Positions 39,462-48,745 of a stretch of DNA of 64,000 nt are shown in pieces. Location: NCBI GenBank assembly GCA_021817345.1, contig JAKAVC010000138.1, positions 24,734-88,733 of the forward strand. The letters run 5' to 3'. The position numbers and the translations under genes are program-made. Positions within the stretch are counted from its first letter, which is position 1, and every line of letters begins with the position of its first letter. Under the pieces are notes generated by a model that saw nothing but the letters and a program-made list of their open reading frames with translations, was not told the origin of the DNA and did no database searches. The stretch comes from Deltaproteobacteria bacterium (GTDB lineage: Bacteria > Desulfobacterota > Binatia > Binatales > Binataceae).

Positions 39462-40802
39462 TTACCTTCCGGCGTCCGCCGCCCCCGTAGCGGGCAAATA
39501 GATGATCTCTCCCGGGTAGATCCGGTCGGCGTCTCTCAGTTGCGGATTTGCCGCCATCAGCCGATCGACGTCGTAGGGCGAGCCAAGGTAGCGCTCCGCT
39601 ATCGCGCTCAGCGTGTCGCGGTATCTAACCCGTATCCTGCGCGGCATTTGCGGCTCGCTTTGCTTCGGAGCGGACGCCGCTCTTTGGGCGGCATTTTTCG
39701 GACTCGCGCTCGCCTCGGACGGGGCGGTCGAGAACAGTACCGGCGTGCCGGCGGGCGCCGAATCGAGCGATGCGTCCGCGGGCTCGGGCGGCGCGGCGAT
39801 GACGAGGTTGCGTGATTCGTCGCGTTCGGCGCTTGAAACGGCCGGGGTGCTGACATGGCCATAATCCGACGAGCGCACGTAGACAGCGCCGATAGTGGCG
39901 CCCAGCGCTACGAGCCCTATCAACGGAGCCGCAAACCGAAGCGGCACGAGCGCCGCGAAACGCCGCTTGCCTGCCGGGGCACGCCTCGAAGCGGCGAAAA
40001 AATTCTGATACGCGGCAACCGCCTCCTTTGCCGTGGCGAGATCCACTCGTGGGCGCCCTTCGCCGTACGCGAGCAGCATCGCGTTGTGGCATAGCACGTT
40101 GATTCCGCGCGGAAGGCCGCCGCTATGGGCGAGCAGGCAACTAAGCGCCCGCGCGTCAAAAATGCTTCCGGCATTTCCCCCCTTGAGGCTCACGCGATGC
40201 TCGACGTAAGCGCGCGCTTCCTCGGGGCCGAGCGGATTCAGCACCGCGCGAGCGCCGATTCTTCCGTTCAGGCTTCGCGCTCTCGACTGTGAAAGACGCT
40301 CGCCAAGTTCCGGCTGTCCGATAAGCAGGATCTGGAGCCTGCGCTCGGCGGCGGTATCGACATTGGACAGCAGGCGCAATTCCTCGAGTGTGTCGTCGGA
40401 GAGTTCCTGCGCCTCGTCGAACAGAAGCGCGATGCGTTCGTCGCTTGCGAGGCGGTCGAGCGACGCCACGAACGCGTCGAGCATCTCGGGCTTGCTTCGC
40501 CCCGCCGCCTCGATTCCGAGCTGCTCCAGCGCGGCAAGCATCAAGCGCTCGAAGCCGAGCCTTGGGTTTCCGAAATAAGCCGCGCGGATGTTGGCGTAAT
40601 GGCGGGCGAGGACGGCGAAAACCAGCGTGGTTTTTCCGGTTCCGGTTTCGCCCATCAAAACGGTCAGACCGCTCGGCTCGTTGGTCATGCCCCATTCGAG
40701 CAGAGCGAGCGCCTCTCGATGCTCCTTGCCGAGGTAGATGGCGTCCGGAGTCGGGTTGAACTGGAAGGGAGGACCGCTCAGTCCGAAATGCGCGTGATAC
40801 AT
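39462..40802 (-). CDS. ExeA-like AAA ATPase with C-terminal LysM domain
   Basis: MYHAHFGLSGPPFQFNPTPDAIYLGKEHREALALLEWGM; GETGTGKTTL; ALLFDEAQEL; TM segment; C-terminal IRVRYRDTLSAIAERYLGSPYDVDRLMAANPQLRDADRIYPGEIIYLP (LysM). Confidence 0.93.
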   Translation of the reverse strand: MYHAHFGLSGPPFQFNPTPDAIYLGKEHREALALLEWGMTNEPSGLTVLMGETGTGKTTLVFAVLARHYANIRAAYFGNPRLGFERLMLAALEQLGIEAAGRSKPEMLDAFVASLDRLASDERIALLFDEAQELSDDTLEELRLLSNVDTAAERRLQILLIGQPELGERLSQSRARSLNGRIGARAVLNPLGPEEARAYVEHRVSLKGGNAGSIFDARALSCLLAHSGGLPRGINVLCHNAMLLAYGEGRPRVDLATAKEAVAAYQNFFAASRRAPAGKRRFAALVPLRFAAPLIGLVALGATIGAVYVRSSDYGHVSTPAVSSAERDESRNLVIAAPPEPADASLDSAPAGTPVLFSTAPSEASASPKNAAQRAASAPKQSEPQMPRRIRVRYRDTLSAIAERYLGSPYDVDRLMAANPQLRDADRIYPGEIIYLPATGAADAGR

Positions 40803-40809
40803 GGCTTCC

Positions 40810-42324
40810 CTACTGCGCCTCGCGAAGAACCGCCACGGTTGAAAGTCCGCTCGCCTGCGCGATCGATACGGCGGAATAGAGCCGCGGATCGGCTCTTTCC
40901 CGCAGGCATGCGGCGGCAAACCCCGCGGCCAGGGCGAGAATCGTGCCCACCAGGAGATTGAGCCAGACGATCGGAAAGGCCGGCTGAAGGGGCAGATTCG
41001 GCGCCTGCGCAACACTGACGTCGAGGATTTGTTCGCTGTTCAGCCCCTCGGCCGCGCGAGCCTCCTCGGCCTTGCGCAGATACGAGAGGTAGGCTTCCTT
41101 CTTGGCCGTCACGTCGCGTTCGAGCCGTTCGATCTCCAGGCCGGAGTTGATCAGATCGGCAAGCTGTTTGCGCGTCGCGCTTATTTGCTGCCCGAGCGCG
41201 TCGGTCCGGGCTTTGAGCGAAGCCGCGCTGGTTTCGGCCTGCTTGAAGTTCGTGTCCACGCTGACCCAGACGGGGTTCAGGTCGGTGCTCTTCTCCTGCA
41301 CCACCAGGTGATCCTCGCGGTCGAGGACCGCCTCGGCGGCGGCCAGCTTGGCGTCGATCTCCTGAATCCGGCGGCTGGTCGGCTGATAGCGCGTAAGCAG
41401 TTCGGCGCGCTTGGCCTTGAGTTCCATGACCTGCGGTTTGAGCTGCTGAAGCGCGAGGTTCTGCACCGAGCGCACTTTCCCCGGGATTCGAGCGGGAGTG
41501 TTTGCCAGTTCGATCCGCAGTTGCGCGGCCTGCCGGTTTGCCGAGGCCAGGTCGGCCGCACTCTTCGAGTACTGGAGTTGCAGGTCGGAGAGCCGGTTGA
41601 CGAGCGCCTGCTTCTGATCGCCCAGGTTGGTTATTCCGGTCTGAAGTTCGAAGGCGCGAAGCTTGTTCTCCGATTGATTGAGCTGCGCGTTGAGCAGCCT
41701 GGTTTGCTTGCTAAAGAAGGCAGCGGCCTGCGGGTCGTGCGAGATACGCGCGTGATAGGCGAGATACTGATCGATTAGCCGGCGGAGAAAAGCACGCGAC
41801 CATTGAGAATCGTGCGACTCGAATTCGACGTCGATTACGTTGGAGCGGTTCACCACGTATGCCTGCAGGCGGCGCGCAAGCTTGAGCGCCCACTGATCGT
41901 TCGGGTCAAGCGCGGGAACCCCGTGGAGCGAACGATACCCGAGCGCCGGAACGTCGAGCGCGTCGCCGAGAATGCTTGTAACGGCATGCGCGGCGCTATC
42001 GTTCGGCGGCTCCTTAAGCCCGGCGATCGCGCGTTTGACAAGGTAGAGGCTGGTGAGCAACTGGACTTCGGAGTTGAGGTCCTGCTCGCTTACCGGATTC
42101 GCGACAATCGCGGGATTCTCGGGCGAAGCGGTCTGCAGCCCCGGCGAGACCAGCAACTGCGCGCGATTGTCCTGCACCAGGATTTTCGCGTGCGACTTGT
42201 AGACCGGCGGCCAGGCAAGCGTGATGAGCACAACCACGCCCATTACGACGCTTGCGACCTCGATCAGGGTCGTCCGCCGCCTGTAGGCGATATCAAGCCA
42301 GTAATTCATATCGCGACGCACCAT
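40810..42324 (-). CDS. Wzz/GNVR-type polysaccharide chain-length determinant
   Basis: Two terminal TM segments, long coiled coil, tyrosine-kinase-modulator style architecture. Confidence 0.9.
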   Translation of the reverse strand: MVRRDMNYWLDIAYRRRTTLIEVASVVMGVVVLITLAWPPVYKSHAKILVQDNRAQLLVSPGLQTASPENPAIVANPVSEQDLNSEVQLLTSLYLVKRAIAGLKEPPNDSAAHAVTSILGDALDVPALGYRSLHGVPALDPNDQWALKLARRLQAYVVNRSNVIDVEFESHDSQWSRAFLRRLIDQYLAYHARISHDPQAAAFFSKQTRLLNAQLNQSENKLRAFELQTGITNLGDQKQALVNRLSDLQLQYSKSAADLASANRQAAQLRIELANTPARIPGKVRSVQNLALQQLKPQVMELKAKRAELLTRYQPTSRRIQEIDAKLAAAEAVLDREDHLVVQEKSTDLNPVWVSVDTNFKQAETSAASLKARTDALGQQISATRKQLADLINSGLEIERLERDVTAKKEAYLSYLRKAEEARAAEGLNSEQILDVSVAQAPNLPLQPAFPIVWLNLLVGTILALAAGFAAACLRERADPRLYSAVSIAQASGLSTVAVLREAQ

Positions 42325-42345
42325 CGAAACGCTCCCTCGGCCCGT

Positions 42346-43158
42346 TTACGGGATCGGCACGGCAAGGTAAGGCGGGACCGGCAACAGGCCCTGGATGTAC
42401 TGCTTTACGAACAGGTCGACGTTGGCGATCCGGCTGCGCGGCACGACGAGAACGTCATACGGCATCAGCATCGCGTCGTTGCCCTGGCCCGGATGGTCCA
42501 CGGCGGAGGCCAGGTCCAGCCGCTCGCCCTGTACATTTCCACACGCGTCGCGGCGGACCAGCACGACGCTGCTGTCGGTGGCGTCGTCCGTGAATCCGCC
42601 GGCTTCGGCGATCGCCTGGAGCGCCGTCATCCCGCCAAGCAACGGGAACGCTCCCGGATGATTCACCTGTCCTTCGACGTAAACTTGCCGCGCGGGCATA
42701 TTCTTCACGTCAACGACGGCATCCGGCACCCGAAGCTCGGTGGAGTAGGCCTTGTCGATTTCCTGCGAAAGCTCCGGCGGAGTGAGACCGGCGGCCTTGA
42801 GCTGGCCGACCAGTTTGAGAGTGATCATGCCGTCCGGTCCAACGCTGACCTGGTCGTCGAATTCCGGCGACAGGTAAAAGCTGATCGCGAGTTGATCGCC
42901 CGGCTGAATCCGATACTCATTCGGGTTGGTCGAAGGCGCCGCGTACGCGGCGGGCAGACAGGGCTCGGTTCCGGCGCTTGCGGGCGTGCCGCTTGCGACG
43001 TCGCCTCTGGCTGCGGAGCCGGAAGAGCATCCGCAAAGCATCAGCGCGAACAGCGCCGCGCACGTCAAAGCTGTCGCGCCACCCACCATTCGCGCCACGC
43101 GTCGGCGATTTTGGCGCCGACGCTCCCAAGGCGACCGTGACAGCCAGTCCCAACTCAT
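42346..43158 (-). CDS. Wza-type polysaccharide export lipoprotein
   Basis: Lipobox-like ALFALMLCGCSSG; YRIQPGDQLAISFYLSPEFDDQVSVGPDGMITLKLVGQLKAAGLTPPELSQEI; SLBB region VYVEGQVNHPGAFPLLGGMTALQAIAEAGGF. Confidence 0.95.
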   Translation of the reverse strand: MSWDWLSRSPWERRRQNRRRVARMVGGATALTCAALFALMLCGCSSGSAARGDVASGTPASAGTEPCLPAAYAAPSTNPNEYRIQPGDQLAISFYLSPEFDDQVSVGPDGMITLKLVGQLKAAGLTPPELSQEIDKAYSTELRVPDAVVDVKNMPARQVYVEGQVNHPGAFPLLGGMTALQAIAEAGGFTDDATDSSVVLVRRDACGNVQGERLDLASAVDHPGQGNDAMLMPYDVLVVPRSRIANVDLFVKQYIQGLLPVPPYLAVPIP

Positions 43159-43415
43159 AAGATTCCAGCGCGATGCGCCGCCGCGTCCCGGCGGTTTGAC
43201 CGAAGCCGGGCAGGACCGCCGGGACGCTTTGCGCTGTCGCCGTTCCTCCGCTTTCGCGGCGCATTCCACCACCACACACACCCGACGTTTTAGTATTTGC
43301 AGGGTCTCGCTGATTCGAAGCTCCGCGTTTCGTTGAAGCGACCCCGTCGCAACGCGCATGCCGACGACGGAAACACGGGAAATCCTTTTGTTCTTGTCGC
43401 GAGTGCGTCGCGGGA

Positions 43416-43459
43416 TGCAGATTGTGGTCTGCAAACTTTTTCCCGATGCGGAAAAAGTT
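43416..43459. promoter_or_regulatory. Two adjacent inverted repeats upstream of the EPS operon
   Basis: TGCAGA-N6-TCTGCA (43416-43433) and AACTTTTTCC-cgatgc-GGAAAAAGTT (43434-43459), both perfect, about 260-300 bp upstream of the wza-like start. Confidence 0.6.
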
Positions 43460-43635
43460 ACCGACGGTCGCCGTCGCAATCGGAATCCCGGATGCGGGAC
43501 CGGTTGGCGCGCCGAACGGCTAGCGGCGAAAAGATGCGCAAGGAAAAGTCAGAAAAGCGAACGCGCTGAAGAGGGCGGCTTCGCCGGATCGCGCGAGCGC
43601 CGCAGACGCGATTTTATATCACGCCTGCGGCGCTC

Positions 43636-43860
43636 TCAGGGTTGCGAACCCGCTATGGCTTGGGCCACGGACGGTTGTAGAGGTGCCCCCTGGATCGTGT
43701 TGATATAATTGAGCGTTCCCGAATCGAACCAGCTTCCGCTGTACCAGTCGCCCATGCATCCTCACAGCATCTGGCTCAAATCACCGTCAGGATAGCTCGG
43801 ATAACCGGTCGAGAGGGGTGCGGCTGGCGAGATAGTTGATGTCGCCGTTCAGGCACGCGC
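43636..43860 (-). pseudogene. Decayed lysozyme-like domain related to the C-terminus of the 25835-28369 product
   Basis: Minus strand reads ACLNGDINYLASRTPL [frameshift] GYPSYPDGDLSQML*GCMGDWYSGSWFDSGTLNYINTIQG; compare CINGDWAPYFARRP...LDTLLWGCIGMHYSGGWYDPAAVKYINNIKG. TGA at 43762-43764 replaces the Trp codon. Confidence 0.8.
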
Positions 43861-43943
43861 GAGCGTGCGGAAGCATTTCGACCGCGGCCCGCGGGGGATG
43901 TCCGCCGATTGCGCGGAGCTGGCGGCGCAACCGGGAGCGCCAA

Positions 43944-44060
43944 GGCTTGGCCGTCGCGCACGATCAGCGCATCTCCTTGCTAATTGCGCTCGACGTAGGC
44001 GTCAGCCTCGGCCTTGAGCGCCCCAATCAGCATGTCGTTGCGCGCGCCCGACCGGCCGCA
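43944..44060 (-). pseudogene. Possible Mutator/IS256-type transposase N-terminal scrap
   Basis: Minus strand reads NDMLIGALKAEADAYVERN*QGDALIVRDGQA, resembling ALxxEVDAYVxxH...RLVVRNGQA of Mutator-family transposases; interrupted by a stop. Confidence 0.35.
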
Positions 44061-44126
44061 ACGACGCGTCAAAACCTCTCGCTCATTTTCCCTGCGTCCA
44101 GCCTGATGACCGCCATTGGGCGGCGG

Positions 44127-44357
44127 CTAGGCCGCGCTATGCGTTCCGCCCGCGCCTTGCGGGTTCGCCGGATGACCGGTTCCGATCCGTGCAAGGATTT
44201 TCTCCGCAGGACAGAATCCGGTGAACGCCGATTGCAGCAGGTTCAAGCCCACGAACAAATCCAGGAATAGCCAGTATGGACTCCATACCAGCCACAGGAA
44301 AAGGCCGATCACAACGAACGAGCCGGCCAGCGCGCGGACTTTCCTTTCGAGTGTCAT
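44127..44357 (-). CDS. DUF2892-family small membrane protein
   Basis: ERKVRALAGSFVVIGLFLWLVWSPYWLFLDLFVGLNLLQSAFTGFCPAEKIL; 4-bp overlap with the RND permease gene. Confidence 0.88.
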   Translation of the reverse strand: MTLERKVRALAGSFVVIGLFLWLVWSPYWLFLDLFVGLNLLQSAFTGFCPAEKILARIGTGHPANPQGAGGTHSAA

Positions 44358-47300
44358 TGCTGAGTTTCCTCCTCATCCGGTCCAGAGCCGGGAGCCCCGG
44401 CCGGAGCATTGCGATACGCCATGTAGTAGATGAGCGGAATTACGACGAGGGTGAAAGCGGTCGAGGCGAAAATCCCGAAGATGAACGCCCAGGCAAGGCC
44501 TGAGAAAATCGGGTCCAGCGTGATCACCGCCGAGCCGAGGGCCGCCGCTCCCGCGGTAAGCACGATCGGGCGCAAGCGGATCGCGCCCGCTTCGAGCACC
44601 GCTTCCTTGAGCGCAAGGCCGCGCGCCATGCCGTGATGGATGAAATCGATCAGGATGATCGAGTTTCGCACCACGATTCCGGCCAGCGCGATCATTCCGA
44701 TCATCGCCGTTGCGGTGAAAAATGTGGGGTCGGCGTAGCCCGCGATATGCGCCTCGGTCAGCAGGTTCAGGATGAAGAAGCCGGGCATGATGCCAATCAG
44801 CGTGAGCGGAATCGCGGCCATGATGATGAGCGAGATCGCCATCGACTCGGTCTGCGCGACCAGCAGCACAAAGATGAAGAACAGCGCCGCGCCAAAGGCG
44901 ATCCCGAGATCGCGGAAGACGGTCACCGTGATGTGCCATTCGCCCTCGCCCGACCAATTGATGGTGTAGCCGGGCGGAAACATCTTTGCCGTGTGGCTTT
45001 CGAGCCATAACACTTCGTTGACCGGGCTCTCGCCGACCGTCTCGGCCATCACGAACACCACGCGGCGCAAATCCTTGTGATAGATCGGCTGCTCGGCGAG
45101 CGTGCGCTTGACCGTGCCCAGTTCCGACAGCGGCACCATCGCGCCGCCCGCGCCGCGAAGCCTGACCGAGGAGAGCAGGCGTCCGATCGACGAGCGGTCC
45201 GCGCGCGGCATCCTAAGCTCGACTAAAAGCGGCGTGCGCTCGGTGTTGGTATGCACCGGCACGACGGCGCGTCCGCCGAGCACGATCGCAAGCGTCTGGG
45301 CCGCCTGCTCGACGCTCACTCCGTTGAGCGCGGCCTTGCGGCGATCGAGCATGAACTGAAGCCGCGGCTGGGCGGCGATCGACGAGTCGTCGGTGTCGGC
45401 GAGCCCGGCGGTATGTTCGAAGACCTTCCTGAGTTCGCGCCCGTACGCGATCATCTGGCTGTATTCGGTGCCCGCCATGGGGCCGTAGATTTCCGCGACC
45501 ACGCTGGCGAGCACCGGCGGCCCGGGGGGTGTTTCGACGATCTGGATCGTCTTGGCGTGATCGCGGCGCGCGATTTTTTCGACCTCGGGCCGAATCCGGA
45601 GCGCAAACTCGTGCGAGCCTTCGGCGCGATCGGCCTTGGGCGCGAGCTCGATACGGACCTGGCCCTGCCACGGTTCGCGGCGCATGTAGTAATGGCGCAC
45701 CATCCCGTTGAATCCGAACGGCGCCGCCGTGCCAGCGTAGGTTTGAAAGGCGGTCACCTCGGGCTCGCGGGCCATCAACTGGCCGAGATCGTCGAGAACC
45801 TTGTTGGTGTCCTCGACCGGCGTTCCCTCCGGCATGTTGACCACGAGTTGAAGCTCGTTCTTGTTGTCGAACGGGAGCATTTTGACGGGCACCAGGCCCG
45901 CGACGACCAGCAGGATTGAAACGATCAGCGCGCCGACCACGCCGAACAGGAACATCCGCGCGCGGCGCGGGTTGTCGAGCAGCGGTTCGAGCACCCGCCG
46001 GTACCATCTCCGGACCCACGCGGCTTCCTCTTGTGGCTCTTTTTCCGCCGGACGATCGTACTCTTTGCGCAGCAGGTGGTAACAGGCCCACGGAGTTATC
46101 GTGAAGGCGACGATCAGCGACATCAGCATCGCGAGCGGCACGTTGAACGGCATCGGCCGCATGTACGGCCCCATCATCCCGGTCACGAACAGCATCGGGA
46201 TGAACGACAGGATGACGGCGAAAGTCGCCAGGATGGTCGGCGGCCGAACTTCATCGACTGCGACGAGCGTCGCCCGGCGCGGCGGATGGGTGCGCAGGCG
46301 GAAGTGGCGATGGATATTCTCGACGTCAACGATCGGGTCGTCGACCAGAAGCCCGAGCGAGAGGATCAGCGCGAAAAGCGTGACGCGGTTTATCGTGTAG
46401 CCGGCGAGCAGATTTCCCACCAGCGTTACCGCGAGCGTGACCGGCACCGCTATCGCCACGATGAACGCCTCGCGCATCCCGAGCGAGACAGCGAGCAGGA
46501 CCACGATAATCGCGACCGCGATAAGCAGTTCGCGCACCAGTTCGTTGACCTTCTCGTTGGCGGTCTCGCCGTAATTGCGCGTGACCATCACGTGAACGTC
46601 CGACGGAATCGCGACGCCCCTGAGCTCTTCGACCTTGTGGAGCACCTGCTCGGCCACCGATACGGCGTTGGTGCCCTGGCGCTTGGCGATCGCGATTGTG
46701 ACGGCGGGAAAAGTCTCGCCGCGCTTGCCGATAAGGCCGAGCTTCAGTTGCCCCTGCTCCCGGTTCAGGTAATGAGCCGCGGGACCGAAGCCCAGCCTCA
46801 CGTAATCGGTGGCTTCGGCGGGCCCGTCAATCACGCGAGCGACGTCGCGCAGGTAAACCGGGCGGCCGTCGCGCACGCCGACGACCAGGTTTCGCACTTC
46901 GGCGGCGCTGTGAAGGAACGGACCGCTGTCAACGATATAGACCTGGTTGTTGCGGTCGAAGGTGCCGGCCCGAAGATTGGCATCCGCGCCCTGGAGCGCC
47001 TGGGACACTTCAAGCGGGGCCAGGCCGTGCCCGGCGAGGCGGCCCGCGTCGAGCATCACGCGAATCTGGCGCGGGCGCCCTCCGACGATAAACGATTTTC
47101 CGGTATTCGGCACCTGTTGCAGGCGATGGAGGATTTCGTCGGCGATTCGCCGCAACTGGGCGTCGCTTTCGGTCGCGCTGTAAAGGGTCAGGGTGACAAT
47201 CGGAACGTCGTTGATTCCGATCGGCTTGACGATCCATCCGGTGACGCCCGGCGGAACAGCGTCGCGGTTGGACTCGATCTTGTTGTAGATCTCGACGAGC

Positions 47301-47641
47301 GCCTGCGTCTCGTTGAATCCGACCTTGAAGCGCACCGTGACCATCGCCTGCCCGGGCATCGAGACCGAGTAGATGTGCTTGACGCCCTCCATCTCCCAGA
47401 GCCGGCGTTCGAGATTGATGGTGACGAGGTTTTCGACCTCGGCGGCCGTCGAGCCGGGCATCTGCACGATGATGTCCGCCATCGGGACGACGATTTGCGG
47501 GTCTTCCTCGCGCGGGGTGACCGCTAGCGCGACGATTCCCGCCGCAAGCGAGGCAAGCAGCAGCAGGACGGACAGGTTCGAGCCGAGGAAGCGATCGACT
47601 ATCCTCGCGGTGAGTCCGAGTTTTTCGCCGTTGTCAGCCAT
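44354..47641 (-). CDS. RND efflux transporter permease (AcrB/HAE family)
   Basis: About 1095 aa; PMADIIVQMPGSTAAEVENLVTINLERRLWEMEGVKHIYSVSMPGQAMVTVRF; DDPIVDVENIHRHFR; GIVVRNSIILIDFI. Confidence 0.96.
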   Translation of the reverse strand: MADNGEKLGLTARIVDRFLGSNLSVLLLLASLAAGIVALAVTPREEDPQIVVPMADIIVQMPGSTAAEVENLVTINLERRLWEMEGVKHIYSVSMPGQAMVTVRFKVGFNETQALVEIYNKIESNRDAVPPGVTGWIVKPIGINDVPIVTLTLYSATESDAQLRRIADEILHRLQQVPNTGKSFIVGGRPRQIRVMLDAGRLAGHGLAPLEVSQALQGADANLRAGTFDRNNQVYIVDSGPFLHSAAEVRNLVVGVRDGRPVYLRDVARVIDGPAEATDYVRLGFGPAAHYLNREQGQLKLGLIGKRGETFPAVTIAIAKRQGTNAVSVAEQVLHKVEELRGVAIPSDVHVMVTRNYGETANEKVNELVRELLIAVAIIVVLLAVSLGMREAFIVAIAVPVTLAVTLVGNLLAGYTINRVTLFALILSLGLLVDDPIVDVENIHRHFRLRTHPPRRATLVAVDEVRPPTILATFAVILSFIPMLFVTGMMGPYMRPMPFNVPLAMLMSLIVAFTITPWACYHLLRKEYDRPAEKEPQEEAAWVRRWYRRVLEPLLDNPRRARMFLFGVVGALIVSILLVVAGLVPVKMLPFDNKNELQLVVNMPEGTPVEDTNKVLDDLGQLMAREPEVTAFQTYAGTAAPFGFNGMVRHYYMRREPWQGQVRIELAPKADRAEGSHEFALRIRPEVEKIARRDHAKTIQIVETPPGPPVLASVVAEIYGPMAGTEYSQMIAYGRELRKVFEHTAGLADTDDSSIAAQPRLQFMLDRRKAALNGVSVEQAAQTLAIVLGGRAVVPVHTNTERTPLLVELRMPRADRSSIGRLLSSVRLRGAGGAMVPLSELGTVKRTLAEQPIYHKDLRRVVFVMAETVGESPVNEVLWLESHTAKMFPPGYTINWSGEGEWHITVTVFRDLGIAFGAALFFIFVLLVAQTESMAISLIIMAAIPLTLIGIMPGFFILNLLTEAHIAGYADPTFFTATAMIGMIALAGIVVRNSIILIDFIHHGMARGLALKEAVLEAGAIRLRPIVLTAGAAALGSAVITLDPIFSGLAWAFIFGIFASTAFTLVVIPLIYYMAYRNAPAGAPGSGPDEEETQQ

Positions 47642-48743
47642 GGGAGAACCGGTCGGCGGCCATCTTCGCGCCATCTTTAAGCAGGACCCTGTCGCCCTGC
47701 TGAAGCCCTGAGAGCACTTCGACGCGGTCGCCATAGACGCGCCCGATCGTGATTTGGCGCACCCGCACCGCGCCGCGCTCGAGCACCCGGACGGTGTCGA
47801 TCTGGCCGACGCTTTCCACCGCCGAGCGCGCGACGGTCAGGATTTTTTCCGTGCCCACGTCGAACGAGGCGCTGGCGAACATGCCGGGCCTGAGACCGAG
47901 GTCGGAAGGCATCGGCGCGCGCACCAGGAAGGTGCGGCTTGCAGGATCGGCCGCCGGCACGATTTCGTTGATTTTGGTTGAGATGGTGCGGCCTGCGGCC
48001 TGGACGTTCACCTTAAGCGGCATCCCGACCGAGATGTCGCGGGTCAGTTCCTCGGGGACGCGGAGTTCGACGCGCAGCTCGTGGGAGTCGTACACGCGCA
48101 CGAGCGGCTTGCCGGGCAACGCCATGTCTCCCGGCTCGACCATTCGTTCGGCGACCACGCCGGCAACCGGCGAGCGCACGATCGCGTAGCGCAGCGAGGC
48201 CTCGGCGGCGGCGACCTGGGCCCGCGCGGACTCGACGTCGCCGCGGCTCGCGCGGTAGTTGGCCTGAACGGCATCGAACTCATGGGCGGTCACCGAGCCG
48301 CGCTTCAGGAGCGCGTCGAAGCGATGTTCGTCCTTGGTCGCGCGGTCGAGATTGGCACGCGCGGCGGCGAGCTGGCCGCTTGCGCGGGCGACCCCGGCCT
48401 TGAGGTCCGAGTCGTCGAGCCGCACGAGCACCTGGCCGACCTTGACCGGATCACCCGCGTGCACGGTCACCTCTTTCACTGTGGCCGAGACCCGGCTTGC
48501 GGCATCGACCTCGATTCGCGACTGCACGGTTCCGATCGCCTCGCGCGTGTTGGCGACGGTTTCAAACCGCACGATATCGATCGGGGCGTTGGGAACGCGG
48601 GAGACGGGGGGGCCAAGCAGGCCCGGTTCGATTTTGCCGCGTCCGACCAAAGCCACGATGACCGCCAGCAAGAGCGCGGTTCCGATCAGGACCGCGACGA
48701 GCCTTCGTTTCGGCATTCGATCCTCTGAAGCGCGTCGGTTCAT
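47634..48743 (-). CDS. RND efflux periplasmic adaptor (membrane fusion protein)
   Basis: Barrel-sandwich motifs VTVHAGDPVKVGQVLVRLDDSDLKAGVARASGQLAAARANLDRA; RSPVAGVVAERMVEPGDMALPGKPLVRVYD. Confidence 0.95.
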   Translation of the reverse strand: MNRRASEDRMPKRRLVAVLIGTALLLAVIVALVGRGKIEPGLLGPPVSRVPNAPIDIVRFETVANTREAIGTVQSRIEVDAASRVSATVKEVTVHAGDPVKVGQVLVRLDDSDLKAGVARASGQLAAARANLDRATKDEHRFDALLKRGSVTAHEFDAVQANYRASRGDVESARAQVAAAEASLRYAIVRSPVAGVVAERMVEPGDMALPGKPLVRVYDSHELRVELRVPEELTRDISVGMPLKVNVQAAGRTISTKINEIVPAADPASRTFLVRAPMPSDLGLRPGMFASASFDVGTEKILTVARSAVESVGQIDTVRVLERGAVRVRQITIGRVYGDRVEVLSGLQQGDRVLLKDGAKMAADRFSHG

Positions 48744-48745
48744 CG

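Noticed and set aside
41803-43140. 445-aa plus-strand ORF antisense to the wzz/wza-like genes
   Set aside because: No motif support; complementary frames encode two recognisable EPS proteins.
43762-43764. In-frame TGA in the lysozyme-like remnant as possible recoding (Sec or Trp)
   Set aside because: An adjacent frameshift and the lack of an intact ORF indicate ordinary decay; other genes in the window show no TGA readthrough.
46031-47527. 498-aa plus-strand ORF antisense to the RND permease
   Set aside because: Shadow frame (HRDDERLAHPERDSEQDHDNRDRD-type composition) opposite a clear RND gene.
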